Counted from the stretch's first letter, positions 49,614-57,885 are shown. The stretch: DNA of 64,000 nt from 2-01-FULL-41-21 sp038065335 (GCA_038065335.1 JBBTRD010000008.1:1-64000); one strand, 5' to 3'. Notes: generated by a model from the sequence alone, not told the origin. Translations and numbers: made by a program.

Positions 49614-50066
49614 TTATTTTATTATCTTCACTCTGGCTGGCCGAATTACTTTGCCATGCATTGTGTAACCGGCGCGAACTTGTAACATTTTTCCGCCATC
49701 AGTTTCTGTTTCTATCGCCTCATGAAGAGCGGGATTAAACTTTTGGCCATCGACTTCTATTTCTTCAATTCCATACTTCTTGAATAGCTCTTTAAATTTC
49801 TTAACAATCGGCTCTAGGCCCGCATTTTTTAATTCTTTGGCGGCTAGTTCAAGGTCATCCACAATTTCCATTACCTCCAAAACCACGTCTTCGTTAGCAA
49901 ACCTAGCAAATTCTTCGATTCTCCGAGCTTCGTCTTTTTTGTAATTAAGAAAATCAGCTCGTTCTCTTTTCCAATTGTTTAAGTACTCCTCCTCTTTGTT
50001 TATATTATCGCTTGGTGTTGTCTGCCCCGTTTCTTCTCCTTCCAGTGGTTTATTTTCTTCGTCCAT
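49614..50066 (-). CDS. grpE: nucleotide exchange factor GrpE
   Basis: 150 residues. Acidic N-terminal tail, coiled coil with WKRERADFLNYKKDEARRIE (about 33-52), and beta-domain signature GQKFNPALHEAI...GYTMHGKVIRPARVKI. Releases ADP from DnaK. Gaps to dnaK and hrcA are filled by AT-rich microrepeats. Confidence 0.95.
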   Translation of the reverse strand: MDEENKPLEGEETGQTTPSDNINKEEEYLNNWKRERADFLNYKKDEARRIEEFARFANEDVVLEVMEIVDDLELAAKELKNAGLEPIVKKFKELFKKYGIEEIEVDGQKFNPALHEAIETETDGGKMLQVRAGYTMHGKVIRPARVKIIK

Positions 50067-50077
50067 GTTTTTTAATT

Positions 50078-50166
50078 TATAATTTACTAATTTACAATTT
50101 TCATTAAATGTATCAATTGAACAATTGGATCATTGAAAATTTATTGGAAATTGGAAATTGATCATT
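50078..50166. repeat. AT-rich microrepeat between grpE and hrcA
   Basis: CAATTGAACAATTGGATCAT then GAAAATTTATTGGAAATTGG. Almost the same string lies before cysS (53165-53238). Confidence 0.65.
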
Positions 50167-50917
50167 GATTAATTGTTTGCAAATAATCGGTGGTGTATTT
50201 TATTAAAGCGATATTTTTCTCATAATCCATCCTCTTCGGACCAATCAGGGTCAATGAACCGATAACATCGCCGGGTAAAAGATATTTTGTGCACATAATC
50301 GTTTCGCCTTTGATTTGTCTGAATGGATTTTCGTGACCGATTAAAATTTGAATCGAGATTCCGTCCGGCCCGCCAAGAATTCTCATAAACTCCCGTTCAA
50401 TTAACTGAAACATCAGGTCAAAGTTTTCAAAAAAATTGGTCAATTGAAACAAGCTGTCCACTTCTTGAAATTCAGCCTGCCGAAATAAACTAACCAATCC
50501 TTGTTTGAAAAATTCCGCTTCTTTGGCAATCCCCGTAATGACAAGGTCGCCGGATTGCTCGGAAAGAACTCGGGCGATCGCTTTATTGATCGCTCGGCTG
50601 TCGGTTCCCGCTTTGACAAGAGCTCGGGCAATATCTTTTTTGTCTTGCGGTTTCACTTCGAGCTGATGGGGCTGGCTTAACAATTGATTGACATAGTACC
50701 GATAAGCTTTGTCGGTCGGCACTCGCCCGCCCGAGGTGTGGCGTTGCTCCAAATAGCCATTTTCCTCCAAATAATTCATCTCATTTCGAATCGTGGCCGG
50801 ACTAACCCGAAGTCGAGATTTCTTGCACACCAAAGCCGAAGGAATGGGCTTAGCCGTCTTCACATACTCGCAAATAATGAAGTCCAGCAATGTGTTTTGT
50901 CGCTTACTCACATTCAT
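50162..50917 (-). CDS. hrcA: heat-shock repressor HrcA
   Basis: 251 residues from ATG 50917 (the frame opens at TTG 50935, but NVSKRQNTLLDFI is the family start). Winged helix with RVSPATIRNEMNYLEENGYL then EQRHTSGGRVPTDKAYRYYV; GAF-like core with IQILIGHENPF. Represses hrcA-grpE-dnaK by binding CIRCE, which lies 18 nt upstream. Confidence 0.95.
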   Translation of the reverse strand: MNVSKRQNTLLDFIICEYVKTAKPIPSALVCKKSRLRVSPATIRNEMNYLEENGYLEQRHTSGGRVPTDKAYRYYVNQLLSQPHQLEVKPQDKKDIARALVKAGTDSRAINKAIARVLSEQSGDLVITGIAKEAEFFKQGLVSLFRQAEFQEVDSLFQLTNFFENFDLMFQLIEREFMRILGGPDGISIQILIGHENPFRQIKGETIMCTKYLLPGDVIGSLTLIGPKRMDYEKNIALIKYTTDYLQTINQ

Positions 50918-50935
50918 GTAGGCAGTATATCGCAA

Positions 50936-50997
50936 TTAGCAATCTAATGCAAGGACTGCTAACCTGAATTGTATATCAAGAGGTATTTTAGTGTCAA
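50936..50997 (-). promoter_or_regulatory. hrcA promoter with CIRCE operator
   Basis: CIRCE: TTAGCAATC-N9-GACTGCTAA (50936-50962), 8 of 9 bases in each arm matching TTAGCACTC/GAGTGCTAA. Minus-strand promoter: -35 TTGACA (50992-50997), 18 nt, -10 TACAAT (50968-50973), so the operator covers the predicted start site. Confidence 0.88.
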
Positions 50998-51088
50998 CCC
51001 CGCCGTTGGAGACCTGCTATTATTGTTGTAATTATTGAGAACAAATAAACCCATGTCTTTTAAAAACACAGGTCCCCAACGGCGGGGT
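50997..51088. repeat. 92-bp inverted-repeat element
   Basis: Arms ACCCCGCCGTTGGAGACCTG / CAGGTCCCCAACGGCGGGGT pair at 19 of 20 positions around an AT-rich middle. Its left end touches the hrcA -35 box. Confidence 0.75.
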
Positions 51089-51143
51089 CAAGAGTGCCAG
51101 CCCGGATAGTGAAATTTCAGCCATATTTAACAGGTCTTGCCTG

Positions 51144-51794
51144 TTAAACCAGATTAATCCAATCAAATATTTCCTTTTTAATTGAGTCCATGGAAGAGAA
51201 GTAACTAGGAAATGATTCCGAATTAAGAATCTTGCCCTGCTTACGATTTTTCCCTAGATAGTCGAGATAGCTTGAAAAGAGAAAGTCCTCAAGAAAACTA
51301 GTAGCTTGGGCTTTATTTTTAACTCCCTTATCTTTCCAATTGGAATCAATAAGTTTTAGAGGATTTAAATGAATATAAGAAAATAAATACTTTAAATAAC
51401 GATCGTCATCAACGTGTTGAGATTTGAATTTCCCCTCAAAGAGTGTCCCTGTACGTTCATATTTATTATTAAAATACATCGAGTAGCCCGTTGATAGCTT
51501 CTGCATAAACTTACTTATACTGCCATTTTCAGATTGAGTAAGTAATAGATGAAAATGGTTCGGCATAAGACAATACGCGCCAATGTTTACGAGGGGTTTA
51601 CCTCGATCAAAATCATATTCATTACCCCTTCCGACATGATACATTTTAAAAGAGTTCTCCCCATTGGCTAAAAACATAAGCTTCGTAAAATATTCGGAGT
51701 CATAATCATCACAAAAAATAACTTGTTTACTATTTCCACGATTATAGACATGAAAATTCTCGCCAATCGCAAAAGGAATTTTTCTAATAGCCAT
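51144..51794 (-). CDS. REP-associated tyrosine transposase (RAYT, Y1 HUH family)
   Basis: 216 residues from ATG 51794 (an upstream ATG at 51815 gives 7 more, but the promoter -10 would fall inside it). HUH motif PNHFHLLL (about 85-92). Catalytic Tyr probable in KFMQKLSTGYSMYFNNKY (about 105-122). IHLNPLKL and a C-terminal basic region are typical of single-strand Y1 transposases that cut REP hairpins. Leaderless promoter TGG-TACAAT (minus strand), 6 nt before the ATG. Looks intact. Confidence 0.9.
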   Translation of the reverse strand: MAIRKIPFAIGENFHVYNRGNSKQVIFCDDYDSEYFTKLMFLANGENSFKMYHVGRGNEYDFDRGKPLVNIGAYCLMPNHFHLLLTQSENGSISKFMQKLSTGYSMYFNNKYERTGTLFEGKFKSQHVDDDRYLKYLFSYIHLNPLKLIDSNWKDKGVKNKAQATSFLEDFLFSSYLDYLGKNRKQGKILNSESFPSYFSSMDSIKKEIFDWINLV

Positions 51795-51800
51795 TATTAG

Positions 51801-51806
51801 ATTGTA
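51801..51806 (-). promoter_or_regulatory. extended -10 of the RAYT gene, leaderless
   Basis: Minus strand TG-G-TACAAT, 6 nt before the start at 51794. Confidence 0.45.
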
Positions 51807-51862
51807 CCAAGCCATAACTAACAGGCAAGACCTGTTAAACAGGTGGGCAAATTATCATAAGA

Positions 51863-51871
51863 TGATACAAT
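51863..51871 (+). promoter_or_regulatory. extended -10 of the NRAMP gene
   Basis: TG-A-TACAAT ending 10 nt before ATG 51882; a leader of only a few nt is predicted. Confidence 0.45.
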
Positions 51872-51881
51872 ATAAATATAC

Positions 51882-53162
51882 ATGAGGAAATTAAAATCTT
51901 TTTGGAAATCGTTGGGACCGGGATTGGTGGTCGGCGCGGCCGATGATGATCCGGCGGGAATTGCGATTTATGCTTTGGCTGGCGCGAAGTTTGGGCTTTC
52001 AGTTCTTTGGACAGTGCTCGGCACTCTGCCGTTTATGATTATCATCCAGCGCATGGCTGGCCGAATCGGTTTGGTCTCGGGCAAGGGTTTGGCCGGAAAT
52101 ATGAAAAAATATTATCCGCAGTGGATGTTGATTTTCATTACTCTCCTTATTTCCGTCGCGACTATTATCAATATCGGCGCGGATATTTCCGCGATGTCTG
52201 CCGCCATCAAACTTCTGGTTCCCCTGCCGGCAATCGTTATCGCCGTTTTACTTTCACTTATTGTTATTGTTCTTATCATCATCCTGCCATATCGGATTAT
52301 CGCAAAATATTTGAAATGGATCGCGATTGTCTTGTTTTCCTATGTTCTCGCGGTATTTTTCATCTCTCCCGATTGGAGAAATATTGCTTTTCATATTTTT
52401 ATTCCTAACGCCTCGTTCAATAAAGAATACCTCATGATGATTGTCGCCATATTTGGCACCACTATTTCGCCATATTTATTCTTTTGGCAAGCTTCGGAGG
52501 CGGTCGAGGAAGAACAGCTCCACCATCATGACCAAATCCACGGCATGATTCCTAACACTAAACCTAGCGTCCGACATTCCCCCGGCCGAATGAGAAACGA
52601 AATCGGGACCATGTACACGGACGTGCGCGTGGGGATGATCTTTTCTAATATCATCACTTTTTTTGTCATGATTCTCGCGGCCTCGACGCTTTTTTCTCAC
52701 GGCTTCAGCGAAGTAAGCACTATTGAAGAAATGGCCGTTATTCTCCAACCGCTCGCGGGACATTATACTAATTTTCTATTTTTGATTGGTATTGTCGCTT
52801 CAGGTATTCTCGCTATTCCAGTCTTGGCCGGTTCAGCGGCCTATGCCATCGCGGAGACTATTGGTTGGAGAGTCGGTTTAGATTATACTTTTGGGAAAGC
52901 GCGTCAGTTTTATGTAGTTCTAATTTTGGCAACCTTGCTGGGAATAGCCATTCCCGCTCTTGGCCTACAGCCTGTTAATATTCTTTATTATACCGGCATT
53001 ATTTTCGGCCTGGTTTCACCGTTTATCATCGCCTTGGTTATTCATATGGCTAATAACCCAAAAATTATGGGTAAATACACCAATCGGTTGCTATCAAATA
53101 CTATTGCTTATATACTATTCCTGATTATGACCTCGAGTATTATCGCTATGTTCTGGTTATAA
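51882..53162 (+). CDS. NRAMP-family divalent metal transporter, atypical site
   Basis: 426 residues, about 11 helices. Helix 1 motif reads DDDPAG instead of DPGN (about 21-26). Helix 6 reads FGTTISPYLFFWQASEAVEE, without the Met that selects Mn/Fe. A long hydrophilic loop after helix 6 (about 200-245, HHHDQIHGM) is His-rich. It may carry Mg or another ion instead of Mn/Fe. Monocistronic. Confidence 0.88.
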   Translation: MRKLKSFWKSLGPGLVVGAADDDPAGIAIYALAGAKFGLSVLWTVLGTLPFMIIIQRMAGRIGLVSGKGLAGNMKKYYPQWMLIFITLLISVATIINIGADISAMSAAIKLLVPLPAIVIAVLLSLIVIVLIIILPYRIIAKYLKWIAIVLFSYVLAVFFISPDWRNIAFHIFIPNASFNKEYLMMIVAIFGTTISPYLFFWQASEAVEEEQLHHHDQIHGMIPNTKPSVRHSPGRMRNEIGTMYTDVRVGMIFSNIITFFVMILAASTLFSHGFSEVSTIEEMAVILQPLAGHYTNFLFLIGIVASGILAIPVLAGSAAYAIAETIGWRVGLDYTFGKARQFYVVLILATLLGIAIPALGLQPVNILYYTGIIFGLVSPFIIALVIHMANNPKIMGKYTNRLLSNTIAYILFLIMTSSIIAMFWL

Positions 53163-53164
53163 AA

Positions 53165-53238
53165 TTTACAATTATCAATTGAACAATGAGCCATTGAAAA
53201 TTTATTGGAAATTGAAAACTGAAAATTGATAATTATTT
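53165..53238. repeat. AT-rich microrepeat before cysS
   Basis: CAATTGAACAATGAGCCATT then GAAAATTTATTGGAAATTG, close to 50078-50166. Confidence 0.65.
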
Positions 53239-53244
53239 ATCAAA

Positions 53245-54735
53245 ATGTTGCAAATATATAACACGCTAAGTAAAACCAAGGAGGATTTTCAGCCCCTTGA
53301 TCAAAACAAGGTCCGCATGTTTGTCTGCGGACCGACGGTTTATGATTACATCCACGTCGGCAATGCCCGAACGTTTGTTTTTTTTGATGTTGTCGGCCGA
53401 TATCTGGAATTTAAAGGTTTTGAACTTAATTACGTTCAAAATATCACCGATATTGATGACAAGATTATCACTCGCGCTCACACGGAAAATAAAAAACCGG
53501 AAGAAATTGCCCTGGAATACAAAACGGCTTTCATTGAAGACGTGGACGCTTTGAAAATCGCCTCGGTCAATAATTACGCGTTAGCTTCCGAACATATTGC
53601 CGAAATTATCACTCAAGTTCAAACTTTAATTAAAAAAGGCTATGCCTATATCGCGCCGGCTATTCAGGCCAAAGGGCCTGGCGCGATTGAGGTTAAACCT
53701 CAATCAAATAATGAAGCCGGGGCAAATTATGATGTTTATTTTGAATTAGCCAGATATAGCAAAGATTTTTCTAATCAATACGGCACCCTCTCGGGTCAAA
53801 AATTAGACGAATTAAAAGAGGGATCGCGGGTCGAGGTGGAAGCCAATAAGCTCAATCCCCGCGACTTTGTGCTTTGGAAAGCCCAAAATTATTCCTACGA
53901 ACCCGCAAACAAATCGCCATGGGGCCTGGGCCGTCCGGGCTGGCATATCGAGGACACCGCTATCTCGGAAAAGTATTTGGGCCAACAATATGACATCCAT
54001 GGCGGAGCCCTAGATTTAATGTTTCCTCACCACGAAGCCGAAATAGCCCAACAACAAGCCGCATCCGGAAAAGTGCCATTTGTAAAATACTGGATGCATG
54101 CCGGATTTCTTATTAATAAGTCTGATAAGATGTCTAAATCTCTGGGTAATTTTAGTACCCTCCGCGATGTGATGGCCCGTTTACGCCATCATCCCGCTGA
54201 AACAATTCGTTTATATTTCCTTTCCGCTCACTACCGTTCCCCGCTTACTTTTTCCTCTGAAAATGACGCTTTAGTTGGCCAAGCTTCTGTCGCCATTGAT
54301 CGCATTGCTGATTTTTTGGCTCGGCTGGCAAAAGCCTTCGGCGAAGAAAATCCGGCTCTCGATGAAATATTAAAATCTTGCGCTGATAAATTTACGGCCA
54401 GCATGGATGATGATTTCAATGCGCCATCAGCGATCGCTTCGGTTTTTGAACTCATTCGCGCCCTTAATCCCCTGCTTGCTAAAAATGCTCTCTCGATGTG
54501 GCAAGCCGAAACCATTAAAACCTTCTTCCAGACTACCGTCGAACGTATCCTCGGCATCGTTCCCGAACCTAAAGAACAATCCATCCCGTCCGAAATATTA
54601 GAGTTAGCCGAACAACGCGAACAACATCGTCTCGACCAAGACTGGTCCAAAGCCGACGTTATCCGCGCCCGCATCGAATCCTCCGGTTTCACCATCGCCG
54701 ACACCCCCTTCGGCCCACTTATCTCTGCTCGTTAA
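53245..54735 (+). CDS. cysS: cysteinyl-tRNA synthetase
   Basis: 496 residues, class I. MFVCGPTVYDYIHVGNAR (HIGH region; Cys 28 zinc ligand), KMSKSLGN (about 297). The second zinc Cys is replaced: GWHIEDTAIS instead of GWHIECSAMS. The His/Glu ligands remain (FPHHEAEIAQ). The catalytic zinc may be bound by Asp instead. Confidence 0.96.
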   Translation: MLQIYNTLSKTKEDFQPLDQNKVRMFVCGPTVYDYIHVGNARTFVFFDVVGRYLEFKGFELNYVQNITDIDDKIITRAHTENKKPEEIALEYKTAFIEDVDALKIASVNNYALASEHIAEIITQVQTLIKKGYAYIAPAIQAKGPGAIEVKPQSNNEAGANYDVYFELARYSKDFSNQYGTLSGQKLDELKEGSRVEVEANKLNPRDFVLWKAQNYSYEPANKSPWGLGRPGWHIEDTAISEKYLGQQYDIHGGALDLMFPHHEAEIAQQQAASGKVPFVKYWMHAGFLINKSDKMSKSLGNFSTLRDVMARLRHHPAETIRLYFLSAHYRSPLTFSSENDALVGQASVAIDRIADFLARLAKAFGEENPALDEILKSCADKFTASMDDDFNAPSAIASVFELIRALNPLLAKNALSMWQAETIKTFFQTTVERILGIVPEPKEQSIPSEILELAEQREQHRLDQDWSKADVIRARIESSGFTIADTPFGPLISAR

Positions 54736-54748
54736 TTTTTGTCCCCAT

Positions 54749-54876
54749 TCCTCGTCCGCCAGACCCCTTCAAAATCTGCTCGGAGCAGGAACAAAAGAGA
54801 GATTCTTTCTAGAATCTCTCTTTTGTTTACCTTGGCTCCTGCGAGAGCTTTTTGAGAGAGGTCTGGGCTTCCGAGG
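54749..54876. repeat. nested hairpin element after cysS
   Basis: Outer CTCGTCCGCCAGACC/GGTCTGGGCTTCCGAG with small bulges; inner perfect 17-bp stem AACAAAAGAGAGATTCT/AGAATCTCTCTTTTGTT (54790-54827). It may end the cysS transcript. Confidence 0.65.
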
Positions 54877-54984
54877 AACTTGGCACGTTCATCGAAATAA
54901 ACGCCTACTGAATCGTGGCTTTGCTTGTCAGGTTTTATTTTATAAGAAGTGTCTATAATTAAGAATGAAAGAGCCCGCGTCGAG

Positions 54985-55100
54985 CGCGGCGATTATCGGT
55001 CGAGTCGGGGGTTGGGGTGGAGGGAGTGATACCCAAATGGAAGCTTCAGGGAAACGAAGCACCTCGCGATATCAACACTTTTGTCCCCAGCCCCCTATTC
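54985..55100. repeat. family F fragment plus G-rich hairpin
   Basis: GCGATTATCGGTCGAGTCGG (about 54990-55009) equals a block of the 59271-59407 element. It is followed by GGGGGTTGGGG...CCCCAGCCCCC. The 60-codon frame here (54965-55147) is not credible. The rest of the 408-bp cysS-dnaB gap shows no gene. Confidence 0.6.
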
Positions 55101-55143
55101 CCCCGCTTGCGAAGATTTTTTTAATAAAAGATAATACTTTCAG

Positions 55144-56610
55144 ATGAACCAAATTTCTCCCGACAAACCCAGTAAGACAACATCGCGATACGGCGAAGCC
55201 GTAAATGCGGAGCAGCGCGATGTTGCTCTACTGGGCAAACTACCGCCCCAGAATCTTGAGGCCGAGAAATCGATTCTTGGCGCATTAATTCTGGACAAAG
55301 AAGCCATCCACAAGATTGCCGACATTGTGCGTCCCGAAGATTTTTATCAGCATGGCCATCAATTGATTGCCGAAGCGGCTTTTACGCTCTATGAAAAACG
55401 CGAACCGATTGACCTTTTGAGTCTTTCTAACAAATTGAGCGAAATGAACGAGCTGGAAAATATCGGCGGACTGGCTTATCTGACTTCGCTTGTGAACTCG
55501 GTTCCGACCTCGGCCCATATCGCCACTTACGCCAAAATCGTCCAGCGCAAAAAGACGTTGCGCGATCTTATTGACGCCGCTCACCACATGATTGGTCTGG
55601 GTTATCGCGAGGAAGAAGAAGTTGAAGATTTATTGGATGAAGCGGAAAAGAAGCTTTTTGCAGTCTCGTCAAAATCGCTGACAAAAAATTTCCTTAATGT
55701 TGGCGGAGAGCTTGACCAAGCTATCGAACGCATCACCAGCCAGCATGATGGCGGCCTGCGGGGCCACAAGACTGGCTATTTAGATTTGGATAACATGCTC
55801 GGCGGTTTTCAAAAATCTGATTTAATTGTTCTTGCCGCCCGACCGTCTGTCGGTAAAACCGCCTTTGCGGTGAATTTGGCTTATAACGTGGCTAAACAAA
55901 AAATTCCTGTTGGTGTATTTAGTATGGAAATGTCCATTGATCAGGTTGTGGACCGCTTTATTGCTTTGGCTTCGGGGGTCAGTCTCTGGGAAATGCGGAC
56001 GGGCAAACTTTCCCAAGAGCAGGACGAGCTTCTTCGAGTCACGATGGCCTGTGACGAACTAAAGACTTTTCCCCTTTATATTGATGATTCGTCATCCCCA
56101 AATATTCTTCAAATGCGGACCATGGCGCGACGCCTCCAAGCCGAACATGGCCTTGGACTTATCATTGTAGATTATCTTCAATTGATGAGCGGCCGGCGCA
56201 ATTATGATAGTCCCGTTCAAATGGTAACCGAAATTTCGCGCGGATTAAAAGGTTTAGCGAAAGAATTAAACATCCCGATTATCGCTATCTCCCAGCTTTC
56301 GCGCGCTATTGAACAGCGGGATGGCCACCGGCCCAAACTTTCCGACCTGCGTGAATCTGGCGCTATTGAACAAGACGCGGACTTGGTGATGTTCATCCAC
56401 CGAGATGACAAAATGAAGAGTAAAGATCAAGTCGATCCCAGCAAACAGAATATCGCCGAACTCATTATCGCCAAACATCGCAACGGCCCCACCGGCGAAA
56501 TTAAATTCCGCATCGATCCATCAAGTCTTCGTTTCCATCTTGATAGTCAGAGTGGTTACACCGATGAATACTTGACCGGCGGACAAAATATAGAAGAAAT
56601 CGAATTTTAA
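55144..56610 (+). CDS. dnaB: replicative DNA helicase DnaB
   Basis: 488 residues. N-terminal domain LPPQNLEAEKSILGALILDK (about 33-52), RecA-type motor with Walker A ARPSVGKTA (about 235), SMEMS, Walker B IIVDYLQLM and arginine finger region SDLRESGAIEQDADLV. Residues 9-31 are a repeat-derived N-terminal extension (family H element). The promoter appears leaderless (TAATAC, 7 nt before the ATG). recR follows by 2 nt. Confidence 0.96.
   Translation: MNQISPDKPSKTTSRYGEAVNAEQRDVALLGKLPPQNLEAEKSILGALILDKEAIHKIADIVRPEDFYQHGHQLIAEAAFTLYEKREPIDLLSLSNKLSEMNELENIGGLAYLTSLVNSVPTSAHIATYAKIVQRKKTLRDLIDAAHHMIGLGYREEEEVEDLLDEAEKKLFAVSSKSLTKNFLNVGGELDQAIERITSQHDGGLRGHKTGYLDLDNMLGGFQKSDLIVLAARPSVGKTAFAVNLAYNVAKQKIPVGVFSMEMSIDQVVDRFIALASGVSLWEMRTGKLSQEQDELLRVTMACDELKTFPLYIDDSSSPNILQMRTMARRLQAEHGLGLIIVDYLQLMSGRRNYDSPVQMVTEISRGLKGLAKELNIPIIAISQLSRAIEQRDGHRPKLSDLRESGAIEQDADLVMFIHRDDKMKSKDQVDPSKQNIAELIIAKHRNGPTGEIKFRIDPSSLRFHLDSQSGYTDEYLTGGQNIEEIEF
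55168..55235. repeat. family H inverted repeat inside dnaB
   Basis: CCCAGTAAGACAACATCGCG / CGCGATGTTGCTCTACTGGG (18 of 20 paired) around TACGGC-GAA-GCCGTA. Tips match the alaS leader element (CCCAGTAA.ACAAC and GTTG.T.TACTGGG). Confidence 0.8.
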
Positions 56611-56612
56611 AA

Positions 56613-57212
56613 ATGGACGAGAAATTCAAACAAATAGCAAAGCTGTTTCAGAAACTGCCGGGAGTCGGGCCCCGACAAGCGGTTCGGTTTGTCTTGGCAC
56701 TTCTCGATAAACCGGATTCAGAAATTGAAGAATTTGGTTATGCCATTAGTAATCTAAAACGGGATATCTCTTTTTGCAATCAGTGTTTCAATATTAGCGA
56801 TAGTGCCATTTGTTCAGTTTGCGCCAATCCATCTCGCGACCGGACCAAGCTTCTGGTGATTGAGAAAGTAACCGACCTTGATTCCATCGAGAAGACCGGG
56901 CTCTACAAAGGTCTTTATCATGTCCTTGGCGGAGCGATTAATCCTCTCGATAACATTCTGCCCGAGAATTTAAGAATTACTAATTTAAAGTCACGAATTG
57001 AAGATCTGACAAAATCAGGAAACGGAGTTGAATTAATTCTCGCCATGAACCCCAACACACCCGGCGAAACTACAGCCCTATATTTAAAGAGCCAATTTAT
57101 AAATAAACCCAACCTTTCTATCACCCGTCTTGGCCGAGGCCTCGCCTCCGGCTCACACTTAGAATACGCCGACGAAAGCACCCTCAAGCACGCTTTGGAA
57201 TATAGAAAATAA
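56613..57212 (+). CDS. recR: recombination mediator RecR
   Basis: 199 residues. Helix-hairpin-helix LPGVGPRQAVRFV (about 14-26), zinc finger FCNQCFNISDSAICSVC (about 54-70), Toprim domain VIEKVTDLDSIEKTG...YHVLGGAINPLD, and C-terminal NPNTPGETTALYL. Works with RecO/RecF to load RecA. Probably cotranscribed with dnaB. Confidence 0.96.
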   Translation: MDEKFKQIAKLFQKLPGVGPRQAVRFVLALLDKPDSEIEEFGYAISNLKRDISFCNQCFNISDSAICSVCANPSRDRTKLLVIEKVTDLDSIEKTGLYKGLYHVLGGAINPLDNILPENLRITNLKSRIEDLTKSGNGVELILAMNPNTPGETTALYLKSQFINKPNLSITRLGRGLASGSHLEYADESTLKHALEYRK

Positions 57213-57213
57213 T

Positions 57214-57348
57214 CATGACCAAGACCAACCCTTTCGCCCCAGACCCATGGAACCAGTCCCGTCGGTTCCCCCAGCACTACTTTCGTAATACGAAAGTAGT
57301 GCTGGGTCCCCTTCCGCTACTGGGGCTTAAAGGGTTGGTCTTGATCAT
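57214..57348. repeat. family G hairpin element after recR
   Basis: Outer arms CAAGACCAACCCTTT/AAAGGGTTGGTCTTG; core CCCCAGACCCATGGAACCAG...GCTGGGTCCCCTTCCGCTAC, the reverse complement of the 39233-39359 core. The tip is CACTACTTTCGTA/ATACGAAAGTAGTG instead of the CCTGCC palindrome. Confidence 0.85.
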
Positions 57349-57365
57349 TAAACAAAATCTCCGCA

Positions 57366-57677
57366 TTATGCGCTGATTTTAGTTATTTGCACCTTCGTGA
57401 ATGGTTGGCGGTGGCCTTTCTTTTTATGCTGACGAGTTTTGGCTTTATATCTAAAAACCATCTTTTTCTTGTCTTTGCCTTCGGCGATAAGAACTTTGGC
57501 GCCAACCGTGGCTCCTTTAATCATGGGTTGGCCGAGAGTAACTTTCTCGCCATTAACTATTAACAAGACTTCGTCAAAAGTGGTCGTATCTCCATCAACA
57601 GAAAGTTTTTCAATCATTAAAACATCGCCTTCCGCGACTTTATATTGCTTACCTCCAGTTTTGATTACCGCGAACAT
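57366..57677 (-). CDS. rplU: 50S ribosomal protein L21
   Basis: 103 residues: MFAVIKTGGKQYKVAEGDVL, IEKLSVDGDTTTFDEVLLIV, KAKTRQHKKKGHRQPFTKVQ. Binds 23S domain I. Not linked to rpmA here. Confidence 0.97.
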   Translation of the reverse strand: MFAVIKTGGKQYKVAEGDVLMIEKLSVDGDTTTFDEVLLIVNGEKVTLGQPMIKGATVGAKVLIAEGKDKKKMVFRYKAKTRQHKKKGHRQPFTKVQITKISA

Positions 57678-57733
57678 GTTAGGAATATATTAGCCTATTT
57701 TAAATAAATAGTAAAGGGGCTGTATCTATCTTG

Positions 57734-57805
57734 TAGCCCTAGCGAGGATCGAACTCGCGTTCCATCCTTGAGAAGGATGTGTCCTAACCACTAGACGATA
57801 GGGCC
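57734..57805 (-). tRNA. tRNA-Glu (anticodon CUC)
   Basis: Minus strand acceptor GGCCCTA/TAGGGCT, anticodon stem CATCC/GGATG with loop TTCTCAA (anticodon CTC), T arm CGAG-TTCGATC-CTCG. No CCA encoded. Confidence 0.92.
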
Positions 57806-57853
57806 AGTACAGTAGCTAAATCATAACGCAAAAACTCGACCATTTAAACATCC

Positions 57854-57879
57854 CAAAAGTGTGCATACGCACACTTTTG
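57854..57879. terminator. hairpin ending the murF unit
   Basis: CAAAAGTGTGC-ATA-CGCACACTTTTG, 7 nt from the murF stop; A/T-flanked on both sides. Confidence 0.7.
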
Positions 57880-57885
57880 AATAAT

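Larger units (their letters stand above)
51127..51838. mobile_element. RAYT transposase gene framed by REP palindromes
   Basis: TTAACAGGTCTTGCCTGTTAA (51127-51147) and its reverse complement (51819-51838) bound the transposase gene at 51144-51794. The left palindrome supplies the stop codon. A head-to-head pair of the same unit lies inside dus (7823-7859). Confidence 0.85.

Noticed and set aside
54965..55147. 60-codon open frame
   Set aside because: It lies across a family F fragment and a G-rich hairpin; low-complexity product and no start signals.
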